Origin: Paracoccaceae bacterium
GTDB lineage: Bacteria > Pseudomonadota > Alphaproteobacteria > Rhodobacterales > Rhodobacteraceae
Direction of reading: 5' to 3'
DNA length: 64,000 nt
Assembly (NCBI GenBank): GCA_019454225.1
Contig: CP075370.1
Location: 982,001 to 1,046,000 of the forward strand
Part shown: in pieces, positions 47,277-58,900 of the stretch
How positions within the stretch are numbered: the first letter of the stretch is position 1
Layout of the letters: the number at the start of each line of letters is the position of its first letter
Program-made: the position numbers and the translations under genes
Notes under the pieces: model-generated
What the model was told of the DNA's origin: nothing
The model's input: only the letters and a program-made list of their open reading frames with translations
Database searches by the model: none

Positions 47277-50200
47277 CCACCGGCCCGCGCGCCGCGCGCA
47301 GCGCGCGGCGGCTGGCCATCGCCTGCGACCGTGCATCGGCGCGATCGTTCCCCGACGGATCGCGTGCCGCCGCCGCTGCCGGGTTCGCTGCGGGAATGGC
47401 CAGGGGCGCGCGGGGCGCCACCCCCGCCGCGACATGCGCGGCCAGCGTCCCAAGCACCGGGAAGCGGAAGATATCGGTGATCGACAGCGCGACGGGGCCA
47501 AGGGCCGCCTTCAGATCCCGGTGCGCCTGCACGGCCAGCAGCGAATGGCCCCCGAGCGTGAAGAAATTGTCCGTGGGCTGCACCCTGGGCACGCCGAGGA
47601 CGCGGCTCCAGACCTGCGCGATCGTGGCTGCGATGTCGAGATCGGGTGGCGGTGCGCCCGCCGGTGCCGGCGGGGCGGCGACGGCGGCAGGCGGCAGCGG
47701 TGCGCGGGCGACGCCGGGTGGCGGCAACGCCTTGCGGTCGACCTTGCCGTTCGGCGTCAGGGGCAGCGTGCCGAGCGCCACCAGATGCTGCGGCCGCATG
47801 TGTTCGGGCAGGGTGGCGGCAAGCGCGGCGCGCAGCGCATCCTCTGCCGCCGTGCCGGTCACATAGGCCACCAGCCGCACGTCGCCCGGCCGATCCTCAC
47901 GCGCCAGAACCACGGCCTGACGGACGCCGGGCTGCCGCTCCAGCACGGCCTCGATCTCGCCCAGTTCGATGCGATAGCCGCGCAGTTTCACCTGATGGTC
48001 GGCACGGCCCAGGAAATCCAGCCGCCCGTCGTCGCGCCACCGCACCAGGTCGCCGGTGCGGTACATGCGGGCGCCCCAGGGGCAGGCCCTGTCAGCCGTG
48101 ACAAAGGGATCGTCGCGGAAACGGTCCGCCGTCAGGTCATCGCGCCGCCAGTAGCCGCGCGTGACGCCCTCGCCACCGATCCACAGCTCGCCGGGCTGGC
48201 CGGGTGGAACGGGGCGCAGGGCGTCGTCCAGAACATAGACCTGCGTGTTGGCGATCGGGCGGCCGATGTTCGCCACGGCCTCGGCGGCGGCAACCTCTTC
48301 CACCGTGGACCAGATGGTTGTCTCGGTCGGGCCATACATGTTCAGCAGGCGCGCAGGCGTGGCCGCCCGCAGGTCGGCCACCAGGGCGCCCGGCAGCGCC
48401 TCGCCTCCCACCATCAGCGTGCGGACCCGCGACAGGGCCGTGCGTGCATCGCCGTCCATGGCGATCATCCGGGCCATCGACGGGGTGCATTGCAGATGGG
48501 TCACGCCATGGCGCGCGATCTGCGCCGCGATCGAGTAATCCCCCGGCGCGGGGCCGGACGCGCGGCTTGCGCGCACCACCTGAGCCAGCGGCCGCAAGCC
48601 TTCCAGCACCTGTGCGGGCGCAATGCCATAGTCGATCAGGCAGGCGATCTCGGTCACGCCCAGGGCGCGCACCTGATCGACCCTTGCAAGCGCGTCCTGC
48701 ACCGTGCCGAACAGCCCCGAATCCTCGAAATATCGCTGGAAGGCAAAGTCCAGGATCGCCTCGCTTTCCTCAGGCGTCAGCGTGGACAGGTCGATGTCCA
48801 TCGGCTGGGCCGCGCCTTGCGGGCGCTTGAAGGCGGGGAAGGCCCAGGCGTACTGCTTGATCAGACTGGCCGCCGAGCGCAGGTAGTCCTTCATCGGGCC
48901 GCGCGCGATCTCGCGTGCCGTCTCGCGGTCGGGCGCGAGATAGGTGTGCAGCATCAGGGTGATGGTGCCGCCCTCGGGGTCGTGGCCCGCCTCGGCCCGG
49001 GCCTGCTTGTACAGCGCGATCTTCTCGCCCACCTCGGCCACCGTCTGCCCCAGAAGGTGTGTCAGCAGGTTTGCCCCGATGCGGCCCGCTTCCTTCCAGG
49101 TCTCGGGATTGCCGGCGGTGGTAACCCAGATCGGCACCTCGCGGGACACAGGGCGCGGCTGGGTCGCCACGTTGACCGTGCCGCCGCGGCCGTTCGGGAA
49201 GGGCAGGGCTTCGCCCCGCCAGAGGCGGCGCAACTGGTCGATGCTGTCCAGCATGGCCTGGCGGTTGGCCGGCGGCGCGTTCTCGGGCCGCAGCACGAAG
49301 TCGTCGGGGTGCCAGCCGCTGGCGATCGCCAGGCCGGCACGCCCGTCGGTCAGGTTGTCGATCACCGCCCATTCCTCGGCGATCCGCAGCGGGTGATGCA
49401 GCGGGCCGACGCAGGACCCCGCGCGCACCCCGATGTTGCGCGTCACCGCCGCGACGGCGGCTCCGGTGACCGAGGGGTTCGGGTAGGGGCCACCGAAGGC
49501 ATGGAAATGCCGTTCGGGCGTCCACACGGCGCAGAACCCGTGCTGGTCGGCGAACTTCGCGCCTTGCAGCAGAAGATCATACTTGCCGCGCCCCGCGCCG
49601 TCGTCGTTGCCCCAATAGTAAAGGCTGAATTCCATTCCGCCGCCCGGGCCCGACGCGATGGGCCCGCCCGAGACGAGCGCCCGGTTCGCATCGGAGGTCA
49701 GCACAACGGCAAAGCCGCGCGACAGAGTCCAGAACAGTTCCAGCACAGAAATGTCGAAGGACAGCGACGTGACGGCCAGCCAGGTGCCCGTTTCCGCGCC
49801 AAGGCGGTCGTCCATGCCCGCGAAGAAGTTCAGGACATTGCGGTGTTCGACCATCACGCCCTTGGGGCGCCCGGTGGAGCCCGAGGTATAGATCACATAG
49901 GCGAGGTCAGCGGGCGTGGCGGCGGCCGCGGGGTTGCCGTCGGGCGCGCCGTTCAGTCGGGGATCGGTGTCCATGGCCAGATGCGCGGCCCGTCCCGGCA
50001 GGCCCGGGGTGAGCGCCGATTGCGTCACGATCACCGGGCAGCCTGAATCCTCGGCGTAGAGTGCCAGCCGGTCCGCCGGATAGGCCGGGTCCATCGGCGC
50101 ATAGGCCCCGCCCGCCTTCAGGATGGCCAGCGCGCCCGCCACCATGTCGGGCGACCGCGCCGCGCAGAGGCCCACCAGAACCCCGGGGCCGACGCCCATG

Positions 50201-51909
50201 CCGCGCAGCACATGCGCGGCGCGGTTCGCACGGGCGTTCAACTCGGCATAGCTCAGCCGCAGGTCGTCGCAGATCAGCGCCGTCGCACCGGGCGTGCGCG
50301 CCGCCTGCGCCTCGAAGGCCGCGTGCATCGTCAGCGTCCGGTCCCGGTCGCGTCCGGTCTGGTTCCAGCCCTCCAGGACCTGCGCCTCCTCGGCCGTCGT
50401 CATTGCCGGAAGGTCGGCGGGTGCGGCATCACCGGCGACCCCGTCGAGGGCGGCCGCGAAACGTTCCAGCCGGGCGGCCATCGCGGCGGCGGGGGCGGGG
50501 GCGATGCGCAGCGCGTCATGATGCAGAACGGCGCCCGTATCGGTCAGGGCCAGCGTGATGGCAGCCCCCGGCAGCGGCCCATCCTGCGAGATCGCAACCG
50601 GCGGCACGTCAACGCCCGCAAGCCGCCCATCGCGCAGGGCCAGATCACAGGCGAAGCCCGGCGCGCGGCGGGCGACCGAAAGCGCGGTGCCGAAGGTTTC
50701 GGCGGTGGCGGCCAGCGTGGCTGCCGCCTGTATCCGCAGCGGCACCCAGTCGGTCAGGATTCCGGGGGCGGGTGACGGGCCGGCGCGGAACGCGACGTCA
50801 CCCGCCTCACGCCCGGTGATGCGCACCATGCCCAGCGCCAGCGCCCGCAAGGCGCGGTCGCGATGCATCGTCGCGGGCAGCGCCAGCGGCACCGCCCGCC
50901 AGTCGGCAAAACCCTGCCGGACGGCCGCGCCGGGATCGACCGGATCGAGCGCCAGCAATGCCGCGCGCACGGCCGCTTCGGCGGGTGCGGCCTGCGCGAG
51001 GACGGACGACAGATGCGCCGCTTCGTCCGCATCGGGCGATGGCAGGTGTCGCGCGGCGATGGTGCCCGGGCAGACCGCATCGCCGTCCGCCGAGCGAAGC
51101 CGCATCAGCCGCACCGCGCCGCTGCCACAGGCCACCACCAGCCCCGCAGGTGAGGCGCCCAGCACGGTGCCTGGCGCGCCGGTGCCAGCTTCCTCGATGG
51201 CGGTTCCGACCGACAGGATGCGCCCGTCGACAACGATCTTCGGTGTGGTCAGCGGGTTCCAGTAGGTGCCGTGGTCCAACCCCCGCACCAGGGCCGCGAC
51301 CTGTCCGGCTGGGCTGCGAAAATCGAGACGGCCCGCCGCCGCCGGGCGGTCATGGCGCAGATGCAACGTGCGGCGCGTGAAATCCTGCGGCTGGCGCAGC
51401 GGCGCGCCCTGTTCCAGCATCGCCACCAGTTCGGGAAAGCTGTCCACCGCGGTCTCGAAGCAGCGGGTGTTCAGCGTCAGCGCCGTATCGTCCGCCGCGA
51501 TCGGGAACATCCGTTGCAGCAGGATCGCACCCTCGTCCAGCCCGGGTGTCATCAGGTGCCAGGTGATGCCATGCGCCGTCTCGCCGCCGAGGATCGCCCA
51601 GACCGGCGCGTTCAGCCCGGCATGGCGGGGCAAGGGTCCGTCATGGAAGTTCACCGCGCCCACGCGCGCCAGCCGCAGCACCGGTTCGGGGATCACCGAC
51701 AGGTTCGCGACCGACAGCAGCCAGTCGCAGGGCCCCAGCCGTTCGGCCAGATCGCGCCCCGGCGGCTCGACCCTCAGTCCTGTGGCGCGTGCCCAGTCGG
51801 CCACGCCCGCATGGCTGGTGACGACCGCCTCGATCGCATGGCCGCGTGCCAGCCACAGCCCACCGCATTCGACCGTCAGGCTTTCGTTGCCGATCAGGAT
51901 CGCGTCCAT
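47269..51909 (-). CDS. NRPS: formyltransferase - degenerate C - adenylation domain interrupted by luciferase-like monooxygenase - PCP
   Basis: 1546 residues. 1-290: methionyl-tRNA formyltransferase-like domain with [14 protein letters not shown] (87-100). 300-510: condensation-like remnant without HHxxxDG, ending [17 protein letters not shown]. 525-1395: adenylation domain with [11 protein letters not shown] (674-684), SFDIS (717-721), NMYGPTE (1190-1196), RIELGEIE (1313-1320) and NGKVDRKAL (1387-1395). Between the FDxS and YGPTE motifs sits a roughly 345-residue bacterial luciferase-like FMN monooxygenase (760-1105: [26 protein letters not shown]) of the MupA/Atu3671 type. 1425-1495: carrier domain with Ser1456 in GGHSL. 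The specificity residues read approximately D-I-L-Q-M-G-M-I-W-K, near the glycine code. No thioesterase. Nine bases follow the glycosyltransferase gene. Confidence 0.92.
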   Translation of the reverse strand: MDAILIGNESLTVECGGLWLARGHAIEAVVTSHAGVADWARATGLRVEPPGRDLAERLGPCDWLLSVANLSVIPEPVLRLARVGAVNFHDGPLPRHAGLNAPVWAILGGETAHGITWHLMTPGLDEGAILLQRMFPIAADDTALTLNTRCFETAVDSFPELVAMLEQGAPLRQPQDFTRRTLHLRHDRPAAAGRLDFRSPAGQVAALVRGLDHGTYWNPLTTPKIVVDGRILSVGTAIEEAGTGAPGTVLGASPAGLVVACGSGAVRLMRLRSADGDAVCPGTIAARHLPSPDADEAAHLSSVLAQAAPAEAAVRAALLALDPVDPGAAVRQGFADWRAVPLALPATMHRDRALRALALGMVRITGREAGDVAFRAGPSPAPGILTDWVPLRIQAAATLAATAETFGTALSVARRAPGFACDLALRDGRLAGVDVPPVAISQDGPLPGAAITLALTDTGAVLHHDALRIAPAPAAAMAARLERFAAALDGVAGDAAPADLPAMTTAEEAQVLEGWNQTGRDRDRTLTMHAAFEAQAARTPGATALICDDLRLSYAELNARANRAAHVLRGMGVGPGVLVGLCAARSPDMVAGALAILKAGGAYAPMDPAYPADRLALYAEDSGCPVIVTQSALTPGLPGRAAHLAMDTDPRLNGAPDGNPAAAATPADLAYVIYTSGSTGRPKGVMVEHRNVLNFFAGMDDRLGAETGTWLAVTSLSFDISVLELFWTLSRGFAVVLTSDANRALVSGGPIASGPGGGMEFSLYYWGNDDGAGRGKYDLLLQGAKFADQHGFCAVWTPERHFHAFGGPYPNPSVTGAAVAAVTRNIGVRAGSCVGPLHHPLRIAEEWAVIDNLTDGRAGLAIASGWHPDDFVLRPENAPPANRQAMLDSIDQLRRLWRGEALPFPNGRGGTVNVATQPRPVSREVPIWVTTAGNPETWKEAGRIGANLLTHLLGQTVAEVGEKIALYKQARAEAGHDPEGGTITLMLHTYLAPDRETAREIARGPMKDYLRSAASLIKQYAWAFPAFKRPQGAAQPMDIDLSTLTPEESEAILDFAFQRYFEDSGLFGTVQDALARVDQVRALGVTEIACLIDYGIAPAQVLEGLRPLAQVVRASRASGPAPGDYSIAAQIARHGVTHLQCTPSMARMIAMDGDARTALSRVRTLMVGGEALPGALVADLRAATPARLLNMYGPTETTIWSTVEEVAAAEAVANIGRPIANTQVYVLDDALRPVPPGQPGELWIGGEGVTRGYWRRDDLTADRFRDDPFVTADRACPWGARMYRTGDLVRWRDDGRLDFLGRADHQVKLRGYRIELGEIEAVLERQPGVRQAVVLAREDRPGDVRLVAYVTGTAAEDALRAALAATLPEHMRPQHLVALGTLPLTPNGKVDRKALPPPGVARAPLPPAAVAAPPAPAGAPPPDLDIAATIAQVWSRVLGVPRVQPTDNFFTLGGHSLLAVQAHRDLKAALGPVALSITDIFRFPVLGTLAAHVAAGVAPRAPLAIPAANPAAAAARDPSGNDRADARSQAMASRRALRAARGPVDA

Positions 51910-51918
51910 CGCCCGCCC

Positions 51919-52917
51919 CTACTCTGCCGCTTGCCTCGTCGCCATGGCACGCCCCCGTGGCGAGATCATGGCATGCAGGGCATGGCTGCCCATGTCCCGC
52001 AGAAAGCGCGGCGGATCGGCCCTGTCCTTGCGCTGGATCAGGCAGCGCAGCCGCCACAGCGTGCCGCCCGCCAGATGGGCCAGGGTCGCGGCGATCCATG
52101 TGGCGCGGCCATGGACCTTGGTGAAGTACCGCATCCGGCTGTCGAACCAGTAGCCGGGCACGCGCCGCCATCCCTTCATGCCGGTCGAGGCCGATCCCAC
52201 ATGCGCGACGCGGCTTTCGACCACATAGTCGGCGGGCCACCCCGCAGCGGCGGCGCGGTGGCAGAGTTCCGTTTCCTCGAAATACAGAAAGAACCCCTCG
52301 TCAAACAGTCCGATCCGGTCCAGCACGTCCATCCGCATCATCAGCGACGCCCCGGCAAGCCAGTCGACCCGTGTGGTCGCCTGCGGGATCGGCTGCGCCA
52401 CGATCCGGCGGCGCAGCAGGCGGCTGACCGGCCCGAAGCGCAGCGACGCCTCGAACTCGCCCGCGACCGAGGGGAACCGGAATGCGGTGCGATGCGGCGC
52501 ACCATCGGTGCCGTAGATCGTGCTGCCTGCAAAACCCGTGCCGCGGTGGCGTTCCAGGTGATCGAGCAGCGCGCGGATGGCGTCGGGTTCCGGAAAGGCG
52601 TCGGAATTCAGGATGTAGACATAGTCGGGCCTGACACCGCCGGGCAGGCCTGCGCGTATGCCGACGTTGTTGCCCGCCCCGAACCCGCCGTTCCGGCCCG
52701 ACTGGATCACCCGGACCGGTGTCTTGCCGTCGTCCGGCCCCTGCTGTTGCGCCGCAACCACCTCGGTCATCCGCTCGAACGATCCATCCTGCGAGTCGTT
52801 GTCCACCACGGTGATGGCGCCGTCGATCCTGGTCATCGCACGGCGCGCTGCATCCAGCGCGCGCAGCGTCATGTCGGGGCTGCGCCAGTTCAGGATCACG
52901 GTCAGGACAGTGGGCAT
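51919..52917 (-). CDS. family 2 glycosyltransferase (rhamnosyltransferase-like)
   Basis: 332 residues. GT-A fold: VLTVILNWRSPD, TVVDNDSQDGS, GRNGGFGAGNNVGI, YILNSDAFPEPD (the metal-binding region), and the acceptor-domain WLAGASLMMR and GFFLYFEETELCHRA. A short hydrophobic segment near residue 275 may bind the membrane. The family adds rhamnose or similar sugars from nucleotide donors. It lies three bases after the PKS gene and nine before the NRPS, so it belongs to the same transcript and probably glycosylates the assembly-line product or its glycan carrier. Confidence 0.92.
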   Translation of the reverse strand: MPTVLTVILNWRSPDMTLRALDAARRAMTRIDGAITVVDNDSQDGSFERMTEVVAAQQQGPDDGKTPVRVIQSGRNGGFGAGNNVGIRAGLPGGVRPDYVYILNSDAFPEPDAIRALLDHLERHRGTGFAGSTIYGTDGAPHRTAFRFPSVAGEFEASLRFGPVSRLLRRRIVAQPIPQATTRVDWLAGASLMMRMDVLDRIGLFDEGFFLYFEETELCHRAAAAGWPADYVVESRVAHVGSASTGMKGWRRVPGYWFDSRMRYFTKVHGRATWIAATLAHLAGGTLWRLRCLIQRKDRADPPRFLRDMGSHALHAMISPRGRAMATRQAAE

Positions 52918-52920
52918 CGG

Positions 52921-55900
52921 CTATTCCGCGGCCCGTGCCAGCGGCGCGAGCGAGGGCGTCTCGACCCCCGCGATCTCCGCCCGCAGGCGGGCAGCCAGGA
53001 CGCGGACGTTGGGCTCCAGCACCATGCTGTCGTGGTCGCCCGGCACCTCGATCACGCGCAGGGCCGGGGCAAATGGGGTCAGGTCATTGTCGGGGGACAC
53101 ATATTCCCTGGCCCGGCTGACCCAGCGGCCGCCCGTCACCCGCCAGTGCCGATCCAGCGGCGGGCGGAACAGCACGGTCGCACCCATCCGCTGCGGCAGG
53201 GTATAGTCGGCCACCGAGGCGCGGAACGCCGCCTCGATCGCCGCGTTGTGGAAGGTACCCTCGGCCTCTGCCGCTGGCCCGGCCGCCAGGCGCCGTTTCC
53301 ATTCGGCACGCGCCTGCAGCCATTCCCGTGCATAGGCGGGGCCCTTGCGGCGGAACTCCGCCAGCTTGATCATCGCCTTGTCGGCCCTGGAAAGAGCAGG
53401 GCGCACCGGCAGGGGCGTGTCCAGCAAGGCAAGCATCGCCACCTCCTCCCCGTCACCCTCAAGCTGCCGCGCGATTTCCCAGGCGGTCAGGCCGCCACCG
53501 GAAAACCCGCCCAGCAGGAAGGGGCCGTGCGGCTGCACCTGTCGCATTTCGGCGATGATGTCGGCGGCGGCGGCGGGCAGGCTTTCATGCGGCGCCTCAT
53601 CCCCGTAGAGCCCGCGCGCCTGCAGGCCGTAGAACGGCCGATCGCCCCCCAGAAGCTGCGCAAGATGGCGAAGGTTGAGCACGTTGCCGAACATTCCCGC
53701 GACCAGGAAGAACGGCGTGCCCGGTCCGCCGTCGCGTTCGTGCATCGGCACCAGATGGGTGAACCTGCGGCGCGGAGCGGCGGCCTGGGGCCTTGCCCCC
53801 TCGGCCTCGACAGGGCCGATGCGGTCCTCGATCAGCCGCGCGCAGGCGGCGATGGTCGGTGCCTCGAACAGCACCGAGATCGGAAACTCGACCCGGAATG
53901 CCTTCTTGACCATGGCGAACAGCCGGACGGCGATCAGGCTGTGGCCGCCGAGGGCAAAGAAGTCATCCTCGACCCCCACCTTCGCCACACCGAGCAGATC
54001 GGTCCAGAACCCTGCCAGCGTGCGTTCGATCTCGTTTCGGGGTTCGACAAAGGCGGTATCCAGATCGGGCCGCTCGAAGGACTGGCCTTCGGGCCGCGCC
54101 GACTCGGTCCGCGCGGCCTGGGCGATCAGGGCGGGCAGGTCCAGCGACGAGACATAGACATGGCTGGACCCCAGCGACAGCGCGCGGGCAAAGGCCTCGA
54201 CCCCCTCGGCCGGCCGGATGCCCTGGACCAGATTCGCGGCAAGCCGTTCCTCGGCCGCCGTCAGGCTGCGCTTGGCGGGGGTATCGTCGAACTCGAGATC
54301 GCGGGAAGAAACCGGCGCGGCGGTCAGCGCGCCCTCGATCCGCCGCATCGAGAAACCCCGCACCTCGGCCACGACCCGGCCTTCCGGATCGGCCAGCACG
54401 ATGTCGAAGGCAGCAGAGCCCGCGGCGGCGCCGGGCGCAAGCCGGACATGGCTGGTCACCTCGGCCGGCAGCGGGGCGAACACGCGCAGGCGCCCGTAGG
54501 ACAGCGGCACCCACAGGTGCGACGGCGAATAGCTCGGGATCAGGGGCATGGCCCAGCCTGTCGCCAGGTCCATCAGCGCCGGATGCAGCGGCCAATGGCC
54601 CGCCTCGGCACCGAACGCCACCGGCAACGCCAGCCGCGCGACGCCCTCGCCGTTCCCGAACGCCCGCGACCGGATGACCCGCCAGCGTGCACCGAAGGCC
54701 AGATGCGCCTCTTGCGGGCTTTCCAGGCCCTCGCCCGTTTCGGCCGTGCCACAGCGCAAGGCGGCGCCGGTATCGAACCCAGGGGCGGTGTCGCGCAGCG
54801 GTGCCAGACGGCCCTGCGCATGCGTGATCCAGCCCTGCCGCCCCTGATGGGTGACGCCCGACTGCACCTCGACCGCGAAGCCTTCGTCGGTCGCCGTCAG
54901 CCGAAGGCGCAAGGCGCGGTTGTCCCCGTCGGCCACTTCAAGTGCGCGGAAGAACGTGAGATCTGCCAGTTCGAAGGCCGTCATGCCCTCGGCGCGCGCC
55001 GCCTCGGCGACCAGTTCCAGATAGCCGGTGCCCGGGAACACCGCCTGCCCGCCCTTCATCCGGTGCTGGTCAAGCACCCAGTCGGCGGTGGTCAGGCGTG
55101 CCTCGTAGACCCGCCGCCCCGTGGCGTCAAAGCTCGCCTCGGTCAGAAGCGGCCCGGAGACAGGCAGGCGCGGTGCGGCGGGGCGGGTGCCCAGCCGGTC
55201 TGCCAGGGCCTCGGCCGCCATGCCCACGCCCGACCATATGCCCCAGTTCAGCGCCACGACCCGCGTCTTGCCGCCCGCCCGCGACTGTGCCCAGGCATTC
55301 AGGAACTCGTTTGCGGCCACGTAGTCCACCTGACCGGCCGGCGCCGTGACGGTGGAGGTTGACGCGAACACGACCATCCAGTCCAGCCGCCCGTCGGGAA
55401 AGATCGCGTCGAGCACCTGCGTGCCGTGCAGCTTGGGCGCGAGAACCTCCTCGACACCGCCGGGGGTCTTGCCCAGCATCGGCCCGTCGTCCACCACCCC
55501 CGCCGCGTGGATCACCGCCGCGATCCGCCCCAGCCGCGCCTCGCCAAGCGCTACGGCCGCGCGCATCTCGTCGGGGTTGCAGACGTCCGCGACCGCAACC
55601 TCGACCGTGCCGCCGATCGCGTCCAGCCGCTGCATCGCCAGGATCCGCCGCGACGCGGCATCGTCCGGGCCGCGCGCCGCCAGATGCGCAGCCCAGCCGT
55701 CGCGCGGCGGCAGGGGGCGGCGTGCCACGATGAGGATCTTTGCCTTGTGGTTCCGGATCAGGTCTTCCGCCAGCGTCAGGCCGATTCCGCCGAAGCCGCC
55801 CGTGACCATCACCGTGGCGCCCTCGGCCAGCGGCAGTTCGCCGACAGGCAGGTCCACGGCACGCAGTCCCCGTTCAAAGCGTCGCGCTCCGCGCAGGGCC

Positions 55901-58900
55901 GCCACGCTGTCGGCAGGCTGGGCCAGCATCTCCTCCAGCACCTGCACGACCAGCGGCCCGGGCACCCCGCCCCGTCGCGACGCGGGTAGCTCCAGGTCCA
56001 GCGTGGTGCAGGTCACGCCCGGCAACTCGCGCGGAATGATCCGCGCCGGGCCTGCGACCGCCGCCTTCTCGGGATGCGCAAGCCCGCCGTCGCGCAGGCG
56101 CGCTGCGCCGGTCGTCATGACCGTCATGTGGACGGGGCGCGGCACGTTTTCCTCGGCCATCGCCTGGCCCAGGAACAGCAGGCTCCAGAACCCCTGTTCG
56201 AGGTTCCGCTGGAAGAAGCTCGATCCCGGCCGGAAGGTTTCTGTTGCGGTCACCAGCCAGAAATGAGCGACCCGGGTTGGGGCCAGCCCGCGCGCCACCA
56301 GGTCGCGCACCAGCAGGTCATACCCTTCGCGCCCGCGCTCGGGCGACAGGGTGTAGGCGTCGCCATCGCGGCGGAACGCATCACCCGCGCGCACCGTGAC
56401 GACCCGATGTCCGGCATCGCGCAGGCGGTCCGCGCAGGCGGCGGCAAGGCCGGTCTCGTCCGTGAAGATCGCCCATGTCTCGCGTGGCAGGCTGTCGAGT
56501 TCGGTTTCCACATCGGCGGCACAGTCGGCGGCGCGGGGTCGCCAGTGCGGCACCCAACCCCATCGGGCGATATCGTCGCTGCGTGCGGGCGCCGTCTCTG
56601 TCTCGACGGCTGCGGGGGTGCCGGGCGAAATGAAATAGGGCTTCCGCTGGAACGGATAGGTTGGCAGGGGCACACGCTGGCGCGCGGCCTCGCCCCAGAC
56701 GGGTTCCCAATCGACCGTCACGCCGCAGGCCCAGAGCCGCGCGATGGTCGCCATGTGCCAGGCATCGTCGGCCATGGCCTGCCCGGGGTGGCGCAGCGCG
56801 GGGATCACCTGTCCGGCGGCGACACCGTTGGCCTGCGCCAGGGACGAAAGCGCCCGGCCCGGACCCATCTCCATGAACACCCGCCCGGGAACCTGCACAA
56901 GATGGGCCATGCCTTCGGCAAAGCGCACCGTGCTGCGCAGATGCGCGACCCAGTACTCCGGATCGGTGGCTTCGGCGGCTGTCAGCGGTCGGCCCGTGCG
57001 GTTGGAGATTACCGGCAGCACCGGCGGTGACAGCGGGATGCTGCGCAGGAAGTCACCGAACCGGCCGAGGATCGGTTCCAGCATGCGGGAATGCGCCGCG
57101 ATGTCGATCGCGACGCGCTGCGTCTCGATCCCCTCGGCGGCAAGCCCGGACGCGAGATCGGCCAGCATCGCATCCGGCCCTGACACCACGCAAAGGCCCG
57201 GCGCGTTGACCGAGGCCATGTCAAGACCCTCGGGCAGGCGCGCGACAAGGTCCGCAGCGTCCATCGGAACCGATAGCATTCCGCCCGGTGGCACGGTGTC
57301 GAACAACTGGCCGCGCAGGTGGACCAGCCCGATGCAATCCTCGAACCGCAACACGCCGGCAAGGCAGGCCGCGGTATTCTCGCCCATCGAATGACCGATC
57401 AGGGCGTGTGGTGTCACGCCCCAGCTTTCGAACAGCCGTGCGAGGGCGTACTCCACGATCATGATCAGCGGCAACTGGACCGAGGGACGCTTCAGCCGCG
57501 CGTCGGCCGCTGCCTCGGCACCCCGGGCGGGCAGCCAGAGATCGCGGATCGAATAGTCCAGCCGTGGTTCGAGCACGGCCAGCCCGCGATCCACCCAGTC
57601 GCGAAACACCGGTTCGGTTTCGTAGAGGTCGCGCGCCATTCCAGCGTATTGCGCCCCGCCGCCGGGGAACATGAACACGACCTGGGGCGCTTCGCCCAGG
57701 TGGTCATGCGTCCAGACCCGCCGCGCGTCGGCCCCTTCCAGCAATGCCGCCGCCTCGGCATGGTTTTCGGCCACGATCACGCGACGCTTCTCGAAATGCC
57801 GCCGGCCCTGCTTCAGGGTCCAGGCCACATCGGCCAGCGGCTGTTCAGGATGTGCCCGCAGATGCGCGGCCAGCCTGGCCGACGCTTCGTCCAGTGCGGC
57901 GCGGGACCGGGCCGAGATGACGAGGGGCTGGAAGGGCCAGTCGCTTTCGGGGCTGGCCGGGCGCGCAGGCGGTTCTTCGATCACGACATGCGCATTGGTG
58001 CCGCCCACCCCGAGCGAGTTGACACCCGCCCGCCGGGGCGTTCTGCCCGCCGGGAAATCCGTCAGCCGGTCGGCAACGCGAAAGGGCGAGCCGTCGAAGG
58101 CGATCGCGGGATTTGGCGCCTCGAACCCCAGCGTTGGCGGGATCGTGCCGGTGGTCACGGCCAGAGATGCCTTGATCAGGCTGGCCACGCCCGCCGCCGT
58201 GTCCAGGTGCCCGATGTTTGTCTTGACGCTGCCGATGCGGCAGAAATCGACGGCGTCGGTGGTTTCGCGGAATGCCTGCGTCAGCGCCGCCACCTCGATA
58301 GGGTCGCCCAGGTAGGTGCCGGTGCCGTGGCACTCCACATAGCCCACGCTGTCGGCCGATATCCCCGCGACGGCCTGCGCCTCGGCGATGCAGGCGGCCT
58401 GCCCCTCGACCGACGGCGCAAGGTATCCGGCCTTTGCGGCACCGTCATTGTTGACCGCCGATCCCTTGATCACCGCCCAGACATGATCGCCATCGGCAAT
58501 CGCGTCGGCCAGCCGCCGCAACACCACGCAGCCCGCACCGCTGCCAAAGACGGTGCCCTGCGCACGGTGGTCGAAGGCGTGGCAATGTCCGTCGGGCGAC
58601 AGGATCTCGCCTTCCTGATAGACATAGCCGCGCCCCTGCGGCAGTTCGACGGTCACGCCCCCCGCAAGGGCCATGTCGCATTCGCCGTTCAGCAGCGCCT
58701 GGCAGGCGTAGTGGACCGCGACCAGCGATGTCGAACAGGCAGTCTGCACGTTGATCGAGGGACCCTTGAAGTCAAACACATGGCTGACCCGGGTGGCCAG
58801 GAAATCCTTGTCGTTGCCGGTGTGGCGCAGCAGGAACATGCCCGTGTCCTCGACAAGACCGGGGTTCGAGCACAGGTTGAAGTAGAAATAGCTGCCCATC

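Noticed and set aside
47209-50046. 945-codon open frame on the plus strand opposite the NRPS
   Set aside because: No recognisable motif; mirrors the third-position GC pattern of the NRPS adenylation and monooxygenase regions.
51271-55362. 1363-codon open frame on the plus strand opposite the NRPS and PKS
   Set aside because: Shadow of high-GC codon bias: the sequence is Arg/Gly/His-rich without domains, while the minus strand encodes clear GT2, NRPS and PKS domains.
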